Positions 1-13,500 of a stretch of DNA of 64,000 bases are shown piece by piece. The notes beneath the pieces were generated by a model, which made no database searches, was not told where the DNA came from, and worked only from the letters and a program-made list of their open reading frames with translations. The DNA comes from Trogon surrucura. Lineage: Eukaryota; Chordata; Aves; Trogoniformes; Trogonidae. Where the stretch lies: positions 135,745,845 to 135,809,844 of the forward strand of contig CM036617.1 of the NCBI GenBank assembly GCA_020746105.1, in the 5' to 3' direction. The first letter of the stretch is position 1. Each line of letters begins with the position of its first letter. Both the position numbers and the translations under genes were made by a program.

Positions 1-768
1 AAGAACTTCTTCCTAATATCCAGCCTAAACTTCCCCCGACACAACTTCCAGCCATTTCTTCTAGTCCTATCACTTGCTACTAGGGAGAAAAGGCTGCCCC
101 TCTCCTCTCTCCAACCTCCTTTCAGGTAGTTGTAGAGAGTGATAAGGTCTGACCTCAGCCTCCTTTTCTCCAGGCTAAACAATCCCAGTTCCTTCAGCCT
201 CTCCTCACAGGACTTATGTTCCAGACCCTTCACGAGCCTCATTGCCCTTTTCTGGACATGCTCCAGCACCTCTTTCTTGTCATGAGGGGCCCAAAACCGA
301 ACACAGGATTCAAGGTGCAGCCTCACCATTGCCAAGTACAGGGTGACAATCCCCTCCCTACTCCTGTTGGTCACGATTCTAATACAAGTCAGTATGTTAT
401 TGGCCTTCTTGGCCACCTGGGCACACTGCTGGCTCATGTTCAGCTGCTAATCAGCCAAGACTCCCAGGTCCTTTTCCAACATGCAGTCTTCAAACCACAC
501 ATACCCAAGTCTGTAGACTTCCATGGGGTTGTTATGACCCAAGTACAGGACCTGGCACTTGATCTTGTCAAATCTCATACCATTAGCCTTGACCCATTGA
601 TCTAGCCTGTCTAGGGCCCTCTGTAGAGCCTTCCTACTCTCTAGCAGATCATCACACCTCCCCAACTTGGTGTCATCCGCAAACTTACTGAGGGTACACT
701 TGATTCCCTCATCCAGATCATTAATAAAGATATTAAAACACACAGGCCTTCTACTGGGCTTCATAGAG
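1..768 (-). mobile_element. CR1 LINE fragment running off the left edge
   Basis: This is a non-LTR retrotransposon relic of the avian CR1 family, read on the minus strand. Positions 447-764 translate to the end of the reverse transcriptase domain, with the FADD catalytic core inside FADDTKLG and the typical CR1 stretch [10 protein letters not shown] just before it. The left part matches CR1 C-terminal sequence that recurs at 14.2-15.0 kb. Its 3' end lies outside the window. Similarity ends near 768, so the copy is 5'-truncated. Stops break the frame, so it is not active. Confidence 0.93.
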
Positions 769-851
769 TGGATGATAGGAAGGAAGACCTTGACGAGAAG
801 AAAGGTGACTCAAAGAGCCAAATGAATTCAGGGGTCAGAAGACATATAATT

Positions 852-1112
852 GTAGAATCATATACTTGTTTAGGTTAGAAAATACCTTTAAGACCACTGA
901 GTCCTATCATAAATCTAACACTGACAAGTCCTCCACTAAACCATGTCCCTAAGCACCAGATCTACACCTTTTAAATACCTCCAGGGTTGGTGACTCAACC
1001 ACTTCACTGGGCAGCCTATTCCAATGCTGGATAACCCTTTCAGTAAAGAAATTTTTCCCAATATCAACTTTTAACCTCCCTTGGTGCAACCTAGGGCTGT
1101 TCAAGAGAATAA
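852..1112 (-). mobile_element. Old CR1 3'-end fragment
   Basis: This stretch starts with an AGAATCATA-type tail and keeps the CR1 3' landmarks: a diverged form of the tail sequence TTGGAAGGGACC, then the block that reads CACTGGGCAGCCTATTCCA on the plus strand. It is more diverged than the neighbouring CR1 and looks like an older insertion in the same orientation. Confidence 0.8.
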
Positions 1113-4100
1113 AGAACAGGAGAAGATTGGATAAGGACCATCATAGTCACAGATTCAACAGTCCTCAGGTTCAAGGCTGGGGCAAAAACGATCAGCACGA
1201 AAAACATAAGAGACATGAAACATTGTTTCCAGGGCTTGGCTTTGACTGTTTTACAAAAGATAAGCCCAGTGTCTGTCACCTACCAACAAGAAGAAAACGC
1301 AGTGCAGACAAGGTGTTGATTCACTAAGCAGCACTGAGCAGTTCCTGAAGAACTGTCCGTAACAGGCGTTTGTCTTTAAAGATTTAGCCAGTGAGCACTG
1401 AGGCTTAAATTGCTATATTTCTAAATAAAAGTCTGCCTGAACCAAGAGAGTACAGGTGAGCTGCAACATCCTTTAGAGTGGCTGACTCTCCCTAGAACTG
1501 AGTGAGCATCTGAGTAACCTTGCTACAGTAGAACTGCTCCAGTCAAGCTGCTCACAGAGCATCCCATTGCAGCAACCAGAAACATGTTACAGGCACAAAT
1601 ACACATAACCTAGACTGTATACTGACAAATATCCTTGGTTAAAGTGATTATAGTTAATTTCAACAGGTTATACTGCTGACCAGTGAAGAATTTAACTGAT
1701 GTCAGTTGCTTTAAGATACAAAGCAAGCCATCTACGAACATGACAGGATACATCATGGCACACCTAGCAAGTGCTGATAGGAAAGTTTTCCACAGCATCT
1801 GTTGGAGGACTCTAATAGTAAAATCTGTCCCCAAAGGAAAGAAGATTGGAAGTAAGGACAGCCAATGGAGAGATTCTTTACCTTCTGAGGACTACACCTG
1901 TGCTTCATTTTTAGCAAGACAAGATCTGCTCTGATTCTACAGCTAGCTAGGCACAGGCAAAATTGTATTTGTGGTTGTCTTATTTCTTTGCTTCTGTTGT
2001 TGTTTTATATGAAGAAATTAAAAGTTTTGACAGAAGCCCATAGACAGACTGAAAGCACCTTGACAAGACTCTGTAAGTGCTTTAAGTAATGAGCCCACAT
2101 GTATGCGTCTCAAATTAAGCTTTTCAAGGTGAATCTAACAGTAATGGGTTTTACTGTTTGAGTATTCAGCTTTGAGAACATCCTCTAAAAGGAGCCTTAA
2201 TGGTGTAAAATTTTCTTTGTTATTATGGCAGGATGTAGACACTTAAAAAATTCTTTGTTAGGGACAAGTGCATTCTTAGGCTCAAGCGAAGTGGATAATG
2301 GAAATACTGTTCTCCCAATGGATGGAAAGTGGAGGGACAGTGAAATGAAAACAACTACCCAGACACACAGAGGAGACATCTCAGAGACTGCACATTTCCA
2401 AGTACTGTGTTATCGGCCTTAAATACACAACTATCCTTCATCTCCGACTCTTGCATACTTCTATTGGTAAGCATTTTCCTACCAGAAATTACTCACTGCT
2501 TTGGATATCTTCATGAGCACAGAGAAGCTCTACGATGAGTAGGATTGTTCCCGTTGCTTTGTGCATTAGCTCTCTGTAATAGAAGTAGATATTCTTTACC
2601 TTTTTAAAAAGCAAAGCCAAAGTCATCTAGTATAATTCACGCAGCCATGTAATGGAAGAAGGAATTTTGTATTGCCTGCCGCATGACCAGCAACTGTTCT
2701 GTGGCAATGTTAACTATTCTAACCAGACAGAAAAGTCCCTTCTATACGCAGTTTAGCTCAAGCAGTGAAATACAGAGAGGACACGAATCATTACAAGCAG
2801 TATTTATACAGAAGGAGGAATTCATATTGGACAGTATTGTTCCAAGTTTACCACAGTGTTCTCATAAATCTAGCTGCTATGGCAGATGACTACAGTGACT
2901 TGACCTTAACTTACCTAATTAAGCAAATTATTCTACCTTCTGACTGACCTTAGTGGCAGGACACACTTTGCTGTCCAGCAGCTGAGCTAAAACATTATGT
3001 ACATCTGAGATGACATGTACCTCGAGGAAACTTGCCAGACATGTTCAGCTATAAATACTACAATCTTTTACTTATTATCTGAAGAATAGGAAGCTATTTT
3101 GTTATCCAAATAGACAAACTGGAGGAAATTCAAAGAAGAGGAAGCTTTTTTTTGTCAAAGAATTTTTTTTTCCAGAGTTGAAGGGGAGAGAGAAGCATGC
3201 CTAATTCGCCTGAGCAAGGATTGTTCTCTCACCTGTCCTCTGCGCCATCTGTGCATCCACAGACTGTGCACAGGCTGTGACAATGCAAGAGGATGAGCAG
3301 AAAGTCATCTCATAGTGATCCTGCACTGTGCCACCACAAGGAATCTCCTGGCCTTGACATATTTGCTACACTCAGGGACAGTTTTACAGACATTTGAAGC
3401 TTGCTCTACCAAACTGAGACAGTGCCTTGGAAACTGTTATAAGGTAGGAACAACCTCTGGGCTGGTTACCTTGTGTGAGGGCTGCTGTTGAGCTCTCTAA
3501 CAGCCCAGCTTGGCACAAAAGGAATGTAAAACTTTTTATCTACAATCCACCCTCCCACCTGCATTGTGTTGGCTCTACAAGAGGACAAAATAATAGTTTC
3601 CAGACTCTTGAAAGAGAGAAAAATTCAAAGCTGAAGAGAATTCTCTAAGAAAGGAACAAGTGTTAGTAGTTGCAAAGTTAGCAGTAGAATATTTTAAAAA
3701 GGAATTATTAGGTTAGGTAGATATTCCCAGAAGCGAGATACAAGGAAAATCTGTGGTAAAAGAGCCTCAGCTCATGGAAAGTAAAGTCAGAGCAGTGAAA
3801 GCCTTCAACAGAGCAGCTCCTCAAACAGTTAGGATACTCCCTAGAGTCTCCCTGGAAGAGAGAGGTAAAATCTTTACTTCATCTCATGTTCTTTAATCTG
3901 GGAGTTATTTCTTTCAGCAAAGGAATCCATTTGTTCAACAAAGGAGTAGCTGGCTGGAATATTGACTCTCTTCTGTTTCTTGGCTGGGCAAACTGGGTAC
4001 TGGCAAATACTACTTTTCAGTGCCTTTGCTCAGAAAGATGGGCACAACTTCTGAATTCTTCAATGTTTCTCAGACACAGAGAGAGTCAAGTCCAGGGACC

Positions 4101-6400
4101 AACAGCCACAGACACAGATACAGTGCTGTGGCTTTGTGGATAGAAGCTGGAATCGTTTGCCTCAGAGCTCTCACTAACCTGTAGCTGCTTGAACTAGAAG
4201 GCCAGACTGCTAGCAGGAGAAGGGAGAAGAGCTTTTATCTTCTGTGCAGGTAGAATGGGTCTTCCATTATCTGGGTAGCAGTGTTACACATCTTATAAAA
4301 ATTTCTGTATGAAGGGTGGAGAATAGTGAGATATAATGAGTTATGATTATTGCATGTGACTGGATCAAAGCAGGAAAATAATTTCTCAGTGTGTATGGGA
4401 TTGTGTATGGAAGTTCTTATCTAAATTGGTTTTATTTTTCTAACGCAGGGTGTTTGTGAGTCATACACTACTTTCCAGGGACCACAAAAGATGACTAGGA
4501 AAAGCACAGCTACTGGGAATAACCTTAAATTTGCTGCACTGTGGTCTGGCTCTCCACTAGAAAACGTTTAAGAATGTCTATTCTGCAAAAAAGACCTGAA
4601 AGCACCTAACCTACTTAGTAAATGGACTCTGTTTAAGAAAATCAGGATGGAAAACGGAATAACTGTATAGAAAACACAGTGACCTAGAACCCAGCATGCT
4701 TCTGAAGGGAGAAGAAAATAGCTGACTCCACTTCTGTCAAAACGCTTTTTTTTTTTTTGCCGAATCTGGGAACGAACACATCACAGGATATAGAGAGTTA
4801 AATGATCTGCTCTTTGGAGCAGAAGGGATGAAGGAGGGGAGAAAATTTTAAATAAGTTTTGAAGAATTCTCCCCTTTGAGGCACTGGGAGAGCAATATTT
4901 TGTGAGTTGGAGGCCAGGATTAGCTGGTCAGATCCTAGAGGAGGAATACTCAAGCAATGGCTTTAGCAAAGCCGCAAGGCAAACCAATTTTGGTTAGGTT
5001 TTGCCGATGTGCAGTGCAAGAAAAATTAATAAAGAGTGACAAGCTGCAAGGAGGAACTGGGACTGAGAACTATGAGCATTCTCTCCTCTTCATGCCCACA
5101 TGCGCATTCAAGGTGGGAGATGATCTCATCAGAAATTGTGTAACTCTGCCTAGAGGTTTTAAGGCAGGGTCTATAGGGAATCTGGTCCCAAGATGTTCTG
5201 TTCTCCTTTATACTTTTAAAGTCTGTTCTGAGGCTTTAAGAAAACTGGCACTGACATTGCTGCCAGCAGGAACAGCTACCTGGTCAAGGCTGGTCTGCTG
5301 AGGTGTTCACAGTCAGCGGGAGGTGAAACACCTCTTGGCCCTGTGGGAGAGTAGAAGTGCGTGATTTAGTACTAGTTTATGAGAACAGCTAAAGGACTTG
5401 ATAACAAGACTTAGAGGATGCTCAGTGAAGCCACAAGAGGTCAAAAGCATGTGTAAATCATAAATCGTGACAACCTAGAGTCAAGAAAAAAAGACTTTGA
5501 GAACACAGCATTCCTGGGAATATCCATTACCTAAACCTTATCTTAACCTGGCTTGCAGAGAGACAAGGACACTTGAAAACAGCTGCTGAGCTCTTGGTAG
5601 GATTCTGTACACATTATGATGTTGGAGAATTAGCCTTGTAGTATAAAGCAGTTATATTTCTACTCTCATTCCTACCAAATCTAGTTCTGCAAGTTGATGC
5701 TGTGGAACCATGATGTGAACCTTGTGTAAAGCAGTTAGCATACTGGGAACAAGAAGGTTAACCTCATCAAATTTTAGAATGATTCTAAAAATGATCAGTC
5801 TCCCTTCTAATATTTAAGGACCATAGATCCCAAGAGAAAAGCTAAAACTGTGATGAATAACAGGGTGTAAAAGGTAAACACCATGGTTTGCTTTGCACTG
5901 ACGCCAACTTTTTTTGTAGTTCCTGCGACCAAAATGAGGACTCACAGCCGACTGGACTTATCTTTGTACATGGACCGTTCGATTTACTTCCTAACATCCA
6001 AACTTAGTGTTAATCAGTAATGTTGGAATGTTACTACTAAGCTGGAAAAAAAAAAAGAAAGGGAGCAATAGAAAGCCTCCTTTTGTTATAACTTCCATAC
6101 TCTGTGGCTACTATTCCTTCTGTGCTGTATATGGAACTGTTTCAAACCCAGTTGACATTCATAGAAAGTTAATGCTGTCCTCAACTTCATAGCTGAGTAA
6201 AATTCACTTTCCTCCTCTGTACATAATGCCAGAACTGGTGCTTATTGGGGCGGTGCATTTATCAGTGAGAAGGGATTGTAATAAATCAGCTTCAGCTCAA
6301 GTTGAAACTTACAGTTTCAAGCATGACAGTGTGGAGGCAGAAAGCTGAAAAAGAGAGCTCTGCCATGTTCTCTCTCCCCAGAGAAGAGAGATGTCTGCAG
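1113..6400. other. Upstream region of NRIP2, no gene seen
   Basis: About 5.3 kb of AT-rich non-repetitive-looking DNA. Open frames are short (up to 114 codons at 4957-5301, plus strand) and none is recognisable. Human gene order would place TEX52 or FOXM1 on this side, but I could not identify exons of either. Confidence 0.5.
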
Positions 6401-6499
6401 TGGTCCAGACATCCCACACTGCAGCAATGTCAGCATACGTGGGAGTCGAGTCCACTGGTATCAACAAGCCAGTGAATTTAGGCTTCTGCAACTTTGGGA

Positions 6500-7269
6500 G
6501 AATTGCCCTAGAGGGAGAGGGGGGAAACCAGGGGGGCAGAGGCAGGCCCAATATATTTGCCCTGGCTGGAAGCAGAAAGCAGGCCGGCAGCATTTCCTCC
6601 GAGCTCCCCGTTCAGCCAGTTCCCGAATCACGACGCGCTCTGCAGAAATGAGGCTCGGCCAGCCCGCCAGGAGCACGGAGGCGGATGCTCTCCCCGTTTC
6701 CGAGGCATTGCATCACCTCCTAGGCTGGCCCTGTATTTACAGAATCACTGAGATCCACCCAAGCCCCCTGTCTCCCCCCCCCCACCTCCCCACGCCAAGG
6801 GGCGGGAATGCGCCCGCGCAGAGGGAGGGAGGCAAGTCCAGCCCCCAGCATCGGGGCCGTCCTCCCGCTGCTGGATTTTTCCAGCCGGAGCATCTTGCCG
6901 GCTCTACTGTCATTTATGGAAATTGGTTTCTGACGTGGCTTTTTGTTTGTTTGTTTGTTTTGTGTTACGACAGGGGCTCACCGGCTGGAGGAGGCAGAGC
7001 TGCATTAGGGCGGGAGAAGAGAGGAAGAGGTGGAGAGCAGGTGGAGTGGAGAGGACAGAGGGAGAAAAAGGTACGGAGACGCTTCAGAGATGGCTGAGTT
7101 ATAACTGAGAGAGGAAGGAAGAAAGGCAGAGGAAGGGAGAGAAGGAGAGCTGAGGGCAAGGGAAAGGAGGTCAGAGACTGAATCAGCCTCAGGAGAGCCA
7201 ATACCAGGAGATCAGTCCAGGGAATACCCCAGCAAACCAAGAAGGATCTGCTCTGCCTGAATCTTCACC
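6500..7269 (+). promoter_or_regulatory. NRIP2: NRIP2 promoter and 5' UTR region
   Basis: GC content rises from about 6.5 kb and CpG dinucleotides become frequent around 6600-6900. A (TTTG)n microsatellite lies at 6940-6962. A purine-rich GGA/GAG stretch at about 6980-7200 follows and leads into the start codon at 7270, so it is probably 5' UTR. I could not place a TATA box or a transcription start. Assignment as promoter is inference from base composition and position. Confidence 0.6.
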
Positions 7270-7500
7270 ATGACCTCAAGGAAGAGCTGCCCCCTGTCAC
7301 GGGGGCAAGGAGACCGGGAGGAAAAGCAGAGCGAGGAGACTCCTGAGCGGGAGCGACAGGAGTGTGAGGTGGAGCTGAGGAACAAAGCTATTCTGCAACA
7401 GAATAGGCGCCTTAAACAGGCCACCCAGTTTGTGCACAAGGACTCTGCTGACCTGCTGCCCCTGGATGGCTTGACAAGGCTCGGCACCTCCAAGGATCTG
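7270..7500 (+). CDS. NRIP2: NRIP2 coding exon 1
   Basis: Codons 1-77, ending in phase 0 at GATCTG followed by the donor GTGAGT. It encodes a charged N-terminus rich in Glu and Arg and then the conserved segment [19 protein letters not shown]. Open reading continues past 7500 to 7584, but conservation stops exactly at the donor. Confidence 0.95.
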
Positions 7501-10500
7501 GTGAGTTCGGTGGGATCCTTTTTGGTGGGGGGGGTCCTTCTGATAGCCTTCATCCCAGTCGGGAACTGCAGTCAGGCTTTGTGAAAGGGTCACACAGGTT
7601 CAGCAAAGATGAAACTTCCTTTCAGCATCATCTAAAGAGCAGATCAGGGTGAGGGGAAAGAATGGATCACCCATTTTCTTGCATCCATCTTCCCACGCAT
7701 CCCCACAGGGACCAAACTCCTCACAGAGACTGGCAGACATGGACTGGAAGACTCTGCAGGATCTGACTTTCTATTCACTTGTTACGCACATTTGTTGGTC
7801 TAACATGTATGTTTCCATGTGGAACATTTCTGAAAGCCCCCTTGTACTCAGCAGAAAGGGAGCACAGTTCGTGAAACTGAGATGCTTATTTTTGACCTTG
7901 TCACCTTTTCTGCATCAGTCTCTTTCCTCCCACTCTTTGGATTTCTGGAGGGACAAGCAAAGGGCAGGATGGCTAGCTAGGCACTAGGAGGCAGCTGCAG
8001 TGGCCGGCACCCTTGGGTTACATGATTGGGGAGGAGGCATGAGAGCGAGGCCTGCGAGCATCTTCCTGTGGAGACATGTAGCAGGAGGCATCAGGGAGGG
8101 GATCTGTTCAAGGAGCCTGGGCAGTTTGTGGTCTGAAGGGACTTCCCCAAGGCTGGGAGCAGTTTTCCATGGCATCTTTTGCTGTCATAACTGCACGCAT
8201 CTACCCCTTGCTCTGGCAAATTTGCTGTCTAACTTTTCTCTGCTGTGAAGTTTAACTCCTCATGGATGCAGAAGTCTAAACCGTTTTCCCAAAAGAGGAC
8301 CTGGGTCTGGCAGTGATGGGGACACAAGCACTTATCCCATCTGCGCCAGTGGGTGTCATAAAAGATCTTGCCCCTCCCTGCAGCCCATCACAGCAACACC
8401 ATGGGTACTTGTGCATGTGTTATCTCCTTTATCTGTTTCCTGGCTTTCATGGCAGGCCCCATGGCTTGTACGAGGCACGCAGGGTCCCAGGTGCTGGGCC
8501 TGAATGGAAGCTATCCTCTTTGTTGAAAACTTTGTGTGGCAAGCAGACGAGGGGTCAGTGCCCTGTTCCCATGATGGTGCACCTTCCCGCTCCCACCCCT
8601 CACCCCACAGCCTGCTCGGCTGCTGCTGAGTCCCTGGCTTGTCTGGGTCTAGGGTGGCTTCTCAAAGTCACCCTGAGCTGTTGCCTCATGCTCTACCAGC
8701 CCTTCACAGCTGCACACAGGGCCATCAGCAAGGACTGGTTTTGAACATCCCTCTGGCCCTGAACACAGTCTGAAGTACAAGAGCAGAGTCACATAAATGT
8801 GTTAGCAAGGAACAGGGCCTGTCCTCCCCATGGAATGTTTGAAACACTTGCACCATAATGCTAGGGAGTAGTGAATAAAGCATAACATCTTTTCTGCCGC
8901 AGAAATTTTGCACTGGTGTTAGAAGGACCTAAATGAAGCGTTGCATCTGTGCAAAGTTTGCACACATAGTGCCACACCTGGGGTCAATTCAGTAGCTGCA
9001 GTACCTCCATTTCTAGTTTGTCTTGTAGTAAGAGAAGAACTAGGCCTCAGATTTCCAAGAGCAATTCAGCAGTCCCTGCAACTTGATGGGCCCCCATGAC
9101 ATCGCTGTGATGTTCTGGAGGCTGCAAATTAGAGTTCAAAAAATGTTTTCAGGCACTCCTCCAGCCCTGTACAAAACTCCATCTGTTTCCTAAATTCATC
9201 TGGCTCCTTCCTGGAGGATAGGAATGCAGGGCTAAAAGCAAAGCAGCATCAGGAAGTGCTGGAGAGGTTGATTTTGGAGACAATGTAAAACACCCCAGAG
9301 TCTTATAGCACTTACACTGGAAGGAGAGTTTAATTAATCCCCAAAACATGTTTCCATTCACAGTGCCAGGGACTCCACCTGTGACAGCCTTACATATCCT
9401 AGAAATAGAGCAAGGCTTCAATGTCATTGTACAAAAATACAGATTTTCTTACATAGTCAAAGTTAGACTGTTACTTTTTGCCACTCTTTTCTGTGTATTT
9501 TGGGTGTGCATTCAGCTTATGAAATGCATCCAGCAGTGTCTGGGATTTGACAGGTTCATCACATCTCCAACACTGAACACGTTTCAGTGGAGACCTCACA
9601 TTTTCAACTTTGTAACAACTACAAGCATGACATTTTTTTTTTTAATGGTGAAAAGAAAGAGTAGCTGCATGAGCTAAAATATTCTGAAAGTATCAACAAG
9701 GTCTGAAGATTTGGCTTTTCCCCTTCCAAAAAATCAAGATCCCCAACTCGTACCACTTCACTATTCATAGCAAGGCCTTGGAATTTCACACTGAGCAGTC
9801 TGAATGCAACAAGTTGCACAGGGAACCTGCCCTGACCTTTCTAATAGTCCTGAGAGGACCTCTCCTAGAGCTGCTGACCACAACTTCCTTCAGGTCCTCA
9901 CTCACCATCCTCTTCATCTAATTGTTTCTTCCCAGCCCAAGAGAGACAATGGTCTCCACTTCTCTGTTTTGCTGCTGAGACAGAAGGCAGAGATGGCCCC
10001 AGGAGTCTGCTCTTGTATCAGATGCCTCCACAGTCCCAAAGCTCAGCTACTCTCCATCAGTGCTCGGCCTGTTCCCAGTTGGAGTGACAAGAAGGGGACA
10101 GAGGTGGCAGCTGCAAAGGGCCTGCTTTTTCCATGGGAAAGGTTGCAGGGTGAGGGAAAGGTCTTTTGTGTGACAGATTGTGAGAGGAGACAGGAGGGAG
10201 GGTGGGAATTTGGAGACCTGCCGTCAGTTCGCTGCTCTTTTCCCATGGCCCAGATGTTAGCTGGCAGTCAAACTGGCACCATGTTCAGAGTGTTTAGGGA
10301 GTGGAGAACAACAGGCAGCTGTGCTGTGATCCTACATAGCAGGCTGGCAAAAGACCAGGAAGAGAGGGATGTTTTTACCTAGCTTTTTCAACTACTGCAG
10401 CATCTTTCATGCAGGCATGTGAATGATCTGACTCTTGCCCCTTGAGTGACAAGGAAACACAGGCATGAAGGATTCAGCACCTTGCAAAGAGCAATGCTGA

Positions 10501-13500
10501 GTGCAACCAAAGAGCCAGTAACAGCTCTCCTGCTCCAACCATTCGGCAAAATTGACAAACCAGTGTACTTTGGGTTGCAATTTACACACCTCCCCAGCTC
10601 CAGCCCACTGACCAAGCATAAAGCTAGTCTGAAGCACACACAATCTATAGGGTTAATACAGCCCAGCTTATTGGCAGATCTGGCCTGCACATTGAGGAGA
10701 TCCTACATCAAACTGTTGCACCATCTGGAAGCTTATTTTTAATTTTATTTTTTTTTGAGAAAGATAAAAACAATGGTTTATGCTGTAGCACATTAGTGCC
10801 TTTAGATTCATTGCCTTTCTTCGCTTTGCAGTTGTTGCTGAGAGCACTATTGTCAGCTCTGAGCAGCTGCTCTCCTGGAGAAGGGCCGTGGGGCCAAGTA
10901 TGTGGAGAAAGGACAAAGCTACCTCCAACACGCTTGATTCAGTAGCTATGCAGGGACTGGAGGCACGGGATCAACACTGGGCAAAAAAATAGAAGATGAA
11001 GCCAATGAAAAAGGGAGTTTTCATTCCAAAGCAACATTTTCCTCTGTGTGCATGCGATTTCAAAATTTTTCTTTCCTTTTAATACACCTCTCTTTCTCTT
11101 GCCCAGAAGAAAGCAAATAAGAATGAGATGGGAGTATGAGATGATACATCACACACATGTTCCGTCTCCTGGGCCTTCCCACATTGGAAGGTGTGAGCAT
11201 GCCTGGTTGGATGTCAGCACCCACCCACCAGCTAATAATGTATTGCAGTACCTGAACAGGAATAAGAGTGCATGTTTAGCTGAAGGAAGAGGTATGTGTG
11301 GGGAAAGCATGCATCAGGCATGTTCTCCTCCAATAATTGCATCCCAGTGACCTGACTTGCCTGTCACAGACATCCTAACACTTTAACATCACCTTAGTGA
11401 CTACAGAAAAAATCTTGGGATTTAAAGAAAGTTTTTTTGGGATAAGCCTCTTCATCAGGATGATGAATTGGGTGGAGATTTTGCAATCTGCTTCCCTGGG
11501 CTAGCAAATGTCCTTGTCCTTAGCTCCATACTTAGCTGGGATTTCTCTTTCTTTGTGGTGGAGACAGCAGCCACATAGTGTGGTCCAGCGGCGCCTCTTG
11601 GAAGGCAATCTGAACAAGCTGCGGGGCGAGACCAGGGTTCAGTCTACACGGGTTCAATCTCCGCTGGCAAAAGACCAGGATGAAAAGATGCAAAAGGGAG
11701 AGGACAGGAGAAAAGAGACTTCATCCCTGCTAATACAGTGCCAGGTAAGGCAACAACATGGTACTGCTGCTTTCACAGTGATGGCAAAAGACTTCCAGCT
11801 GTCCCACTCCTACGAGCAATGCTAAGTTCCTAATTGTGAAGCCACTTGCAGCCGGAGACAGCAGATTTCCTGCATGGCATCTCCGAGAGTTTGAATTCAG
11901 TTCTTCCAACAGACAGAGGAAAGCCTTTCTGCCACATGCATTCTAGTCACCCATATTTGAAGATAAATTACTGTAATCACATCCTCTTCCCTTTGAGGTC
12001 AGCTTTCCCATGATGTGAAATATCTCATAACTGCATACAGAAGCAAGGACTGTCTCCTTATCACTTTAAACCAGTGTGCTTAGTTGATTTGCACTTACTA
12101 GATCCAGTCTGGTCTGATTCTCTCAGGTGTCAAACGACCTTTTAAGGAAGTGGCCAAGTGGATTAGCAGTGTTGCATTTCTTGATGGAAGCAGCGTTTTT
12201 ATCTCCCTTTTCTTACATCCTCCTATACAGCTGAACAGACTCCTCCCTGGCCCCTGTAGGTAAGAAAGCATATCCAAAAGCTGTGCCTTGTGAAAGAGAG
12301 CTGCATAGTTAGAGCCGTTCAGTAATATGCAGATATGAGGCTCGCCAAGATACAGACCTGGTATACAAAATCCATTTTAAAGTTGTGTTTATTTCAGTTA
12401 CCTGTCCTAACAAACACCCTGCATGTTAGTGTATAAAGTCTACAATTCAGGAAAAACACATATACCTTTGAAAATTCGGTTGACACAGTTAGTTATCATA
12501 TGAACACAGCCTAGTAGCAAGTTTCTGAAATGTTCATATCAAGTGTCCTAGTACCACACAAAGCCTCTGTCTAGTTTGTTTTCCAGCCTTTGCTCTCGCA
12601 GTTAGGCGTTGCTTACCCAAGATTTTAGACTCTGATGTTGCTAGGTTAACACAACCATACTTGGGAAAATGGGCTAGTAGGAAAAATGGCTCTGAGTGTA
12701 ATTTCTCCAAATAGTTGGAGGGTTTTTTTGAGCAAATGAAGGTGTTTCTTTTTCGTTAATCACCTGTATTGTTCTGTAAGAAGAAACTCAGTGATAAAGG
12801 GTGGGTTTTTTTGCCAGGCATGTACATCAAATAAGGACAGGCATGCATAGGTACCATATCTCAGAGGCAGTAGCTACCTCAGCATCAGAGTCCACTACTC
12901 ATTCCCCTTTCATGTTTCTAATGGACTGTACCCCAGCTGTCATGCACATTTTATTTTCCTTCATGGGGAAAGGTTAATAAACATCATAGTCAAGGAAATA
13001 AGTCCAATGCAGCACTTAACTCTTCCTGAACTCAGTACCTTCTGCATGGGCATTTCTCTCTTTTTGTACCCTTCCTGAGAGCCAGTCACTGTTTATTAAG
13101 CTTAATCTTTTTACACTGAAGGAAGGGAAGCTCTTCTCCCATTTTTAGTCTCACTGCTTTTCATGTTGACATTTGTGAACTTCAAAAAGCCTCATTCATA
13201 AGTAACAGATCTATGGCAGGAAATAGCACTGAGGTTGCCAGTTTGATTTAATCAGGGAGGTGAGCTGTTACCTTTTTGAGAACTGCTTGGCTATGGTGTA
13301 GTTTTTAACAGAAACAGAAAACGACCCCAGCGAAGTCTTCTGACAGCAGCTCCTGAGAAAAGATCATCTACCAGCATAAAGCTTCTATTTACACTCAGGC
13401 AAGTATGCTGAGAACTTCAAAGTGGTAAAAAACGCATCACCTAACTTGTAACTGCAGTTGACTGGGAAATAAAGTTGAGCATATGTAGACTTCAGTGATA

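Noticed and set aside
447..764. Reverse transcriptase-like frame as a host gene
   Set aside because: It is CR1 ORF2 with flanking CR1 sequence and multiple stops.
4957..5301. 114-codon plus-strand frame upstream of NRIP2
   Set aside because: No recognisable domain, no convincing splice context and no support beyond being open.
8873..8878. AATAAA in NRIP2 intron 1 as a gene end
   Set aside because: The conserved NRIP2 exons continue downstream with matching phases; an isolated hexamer is not evidence of a 3' end.
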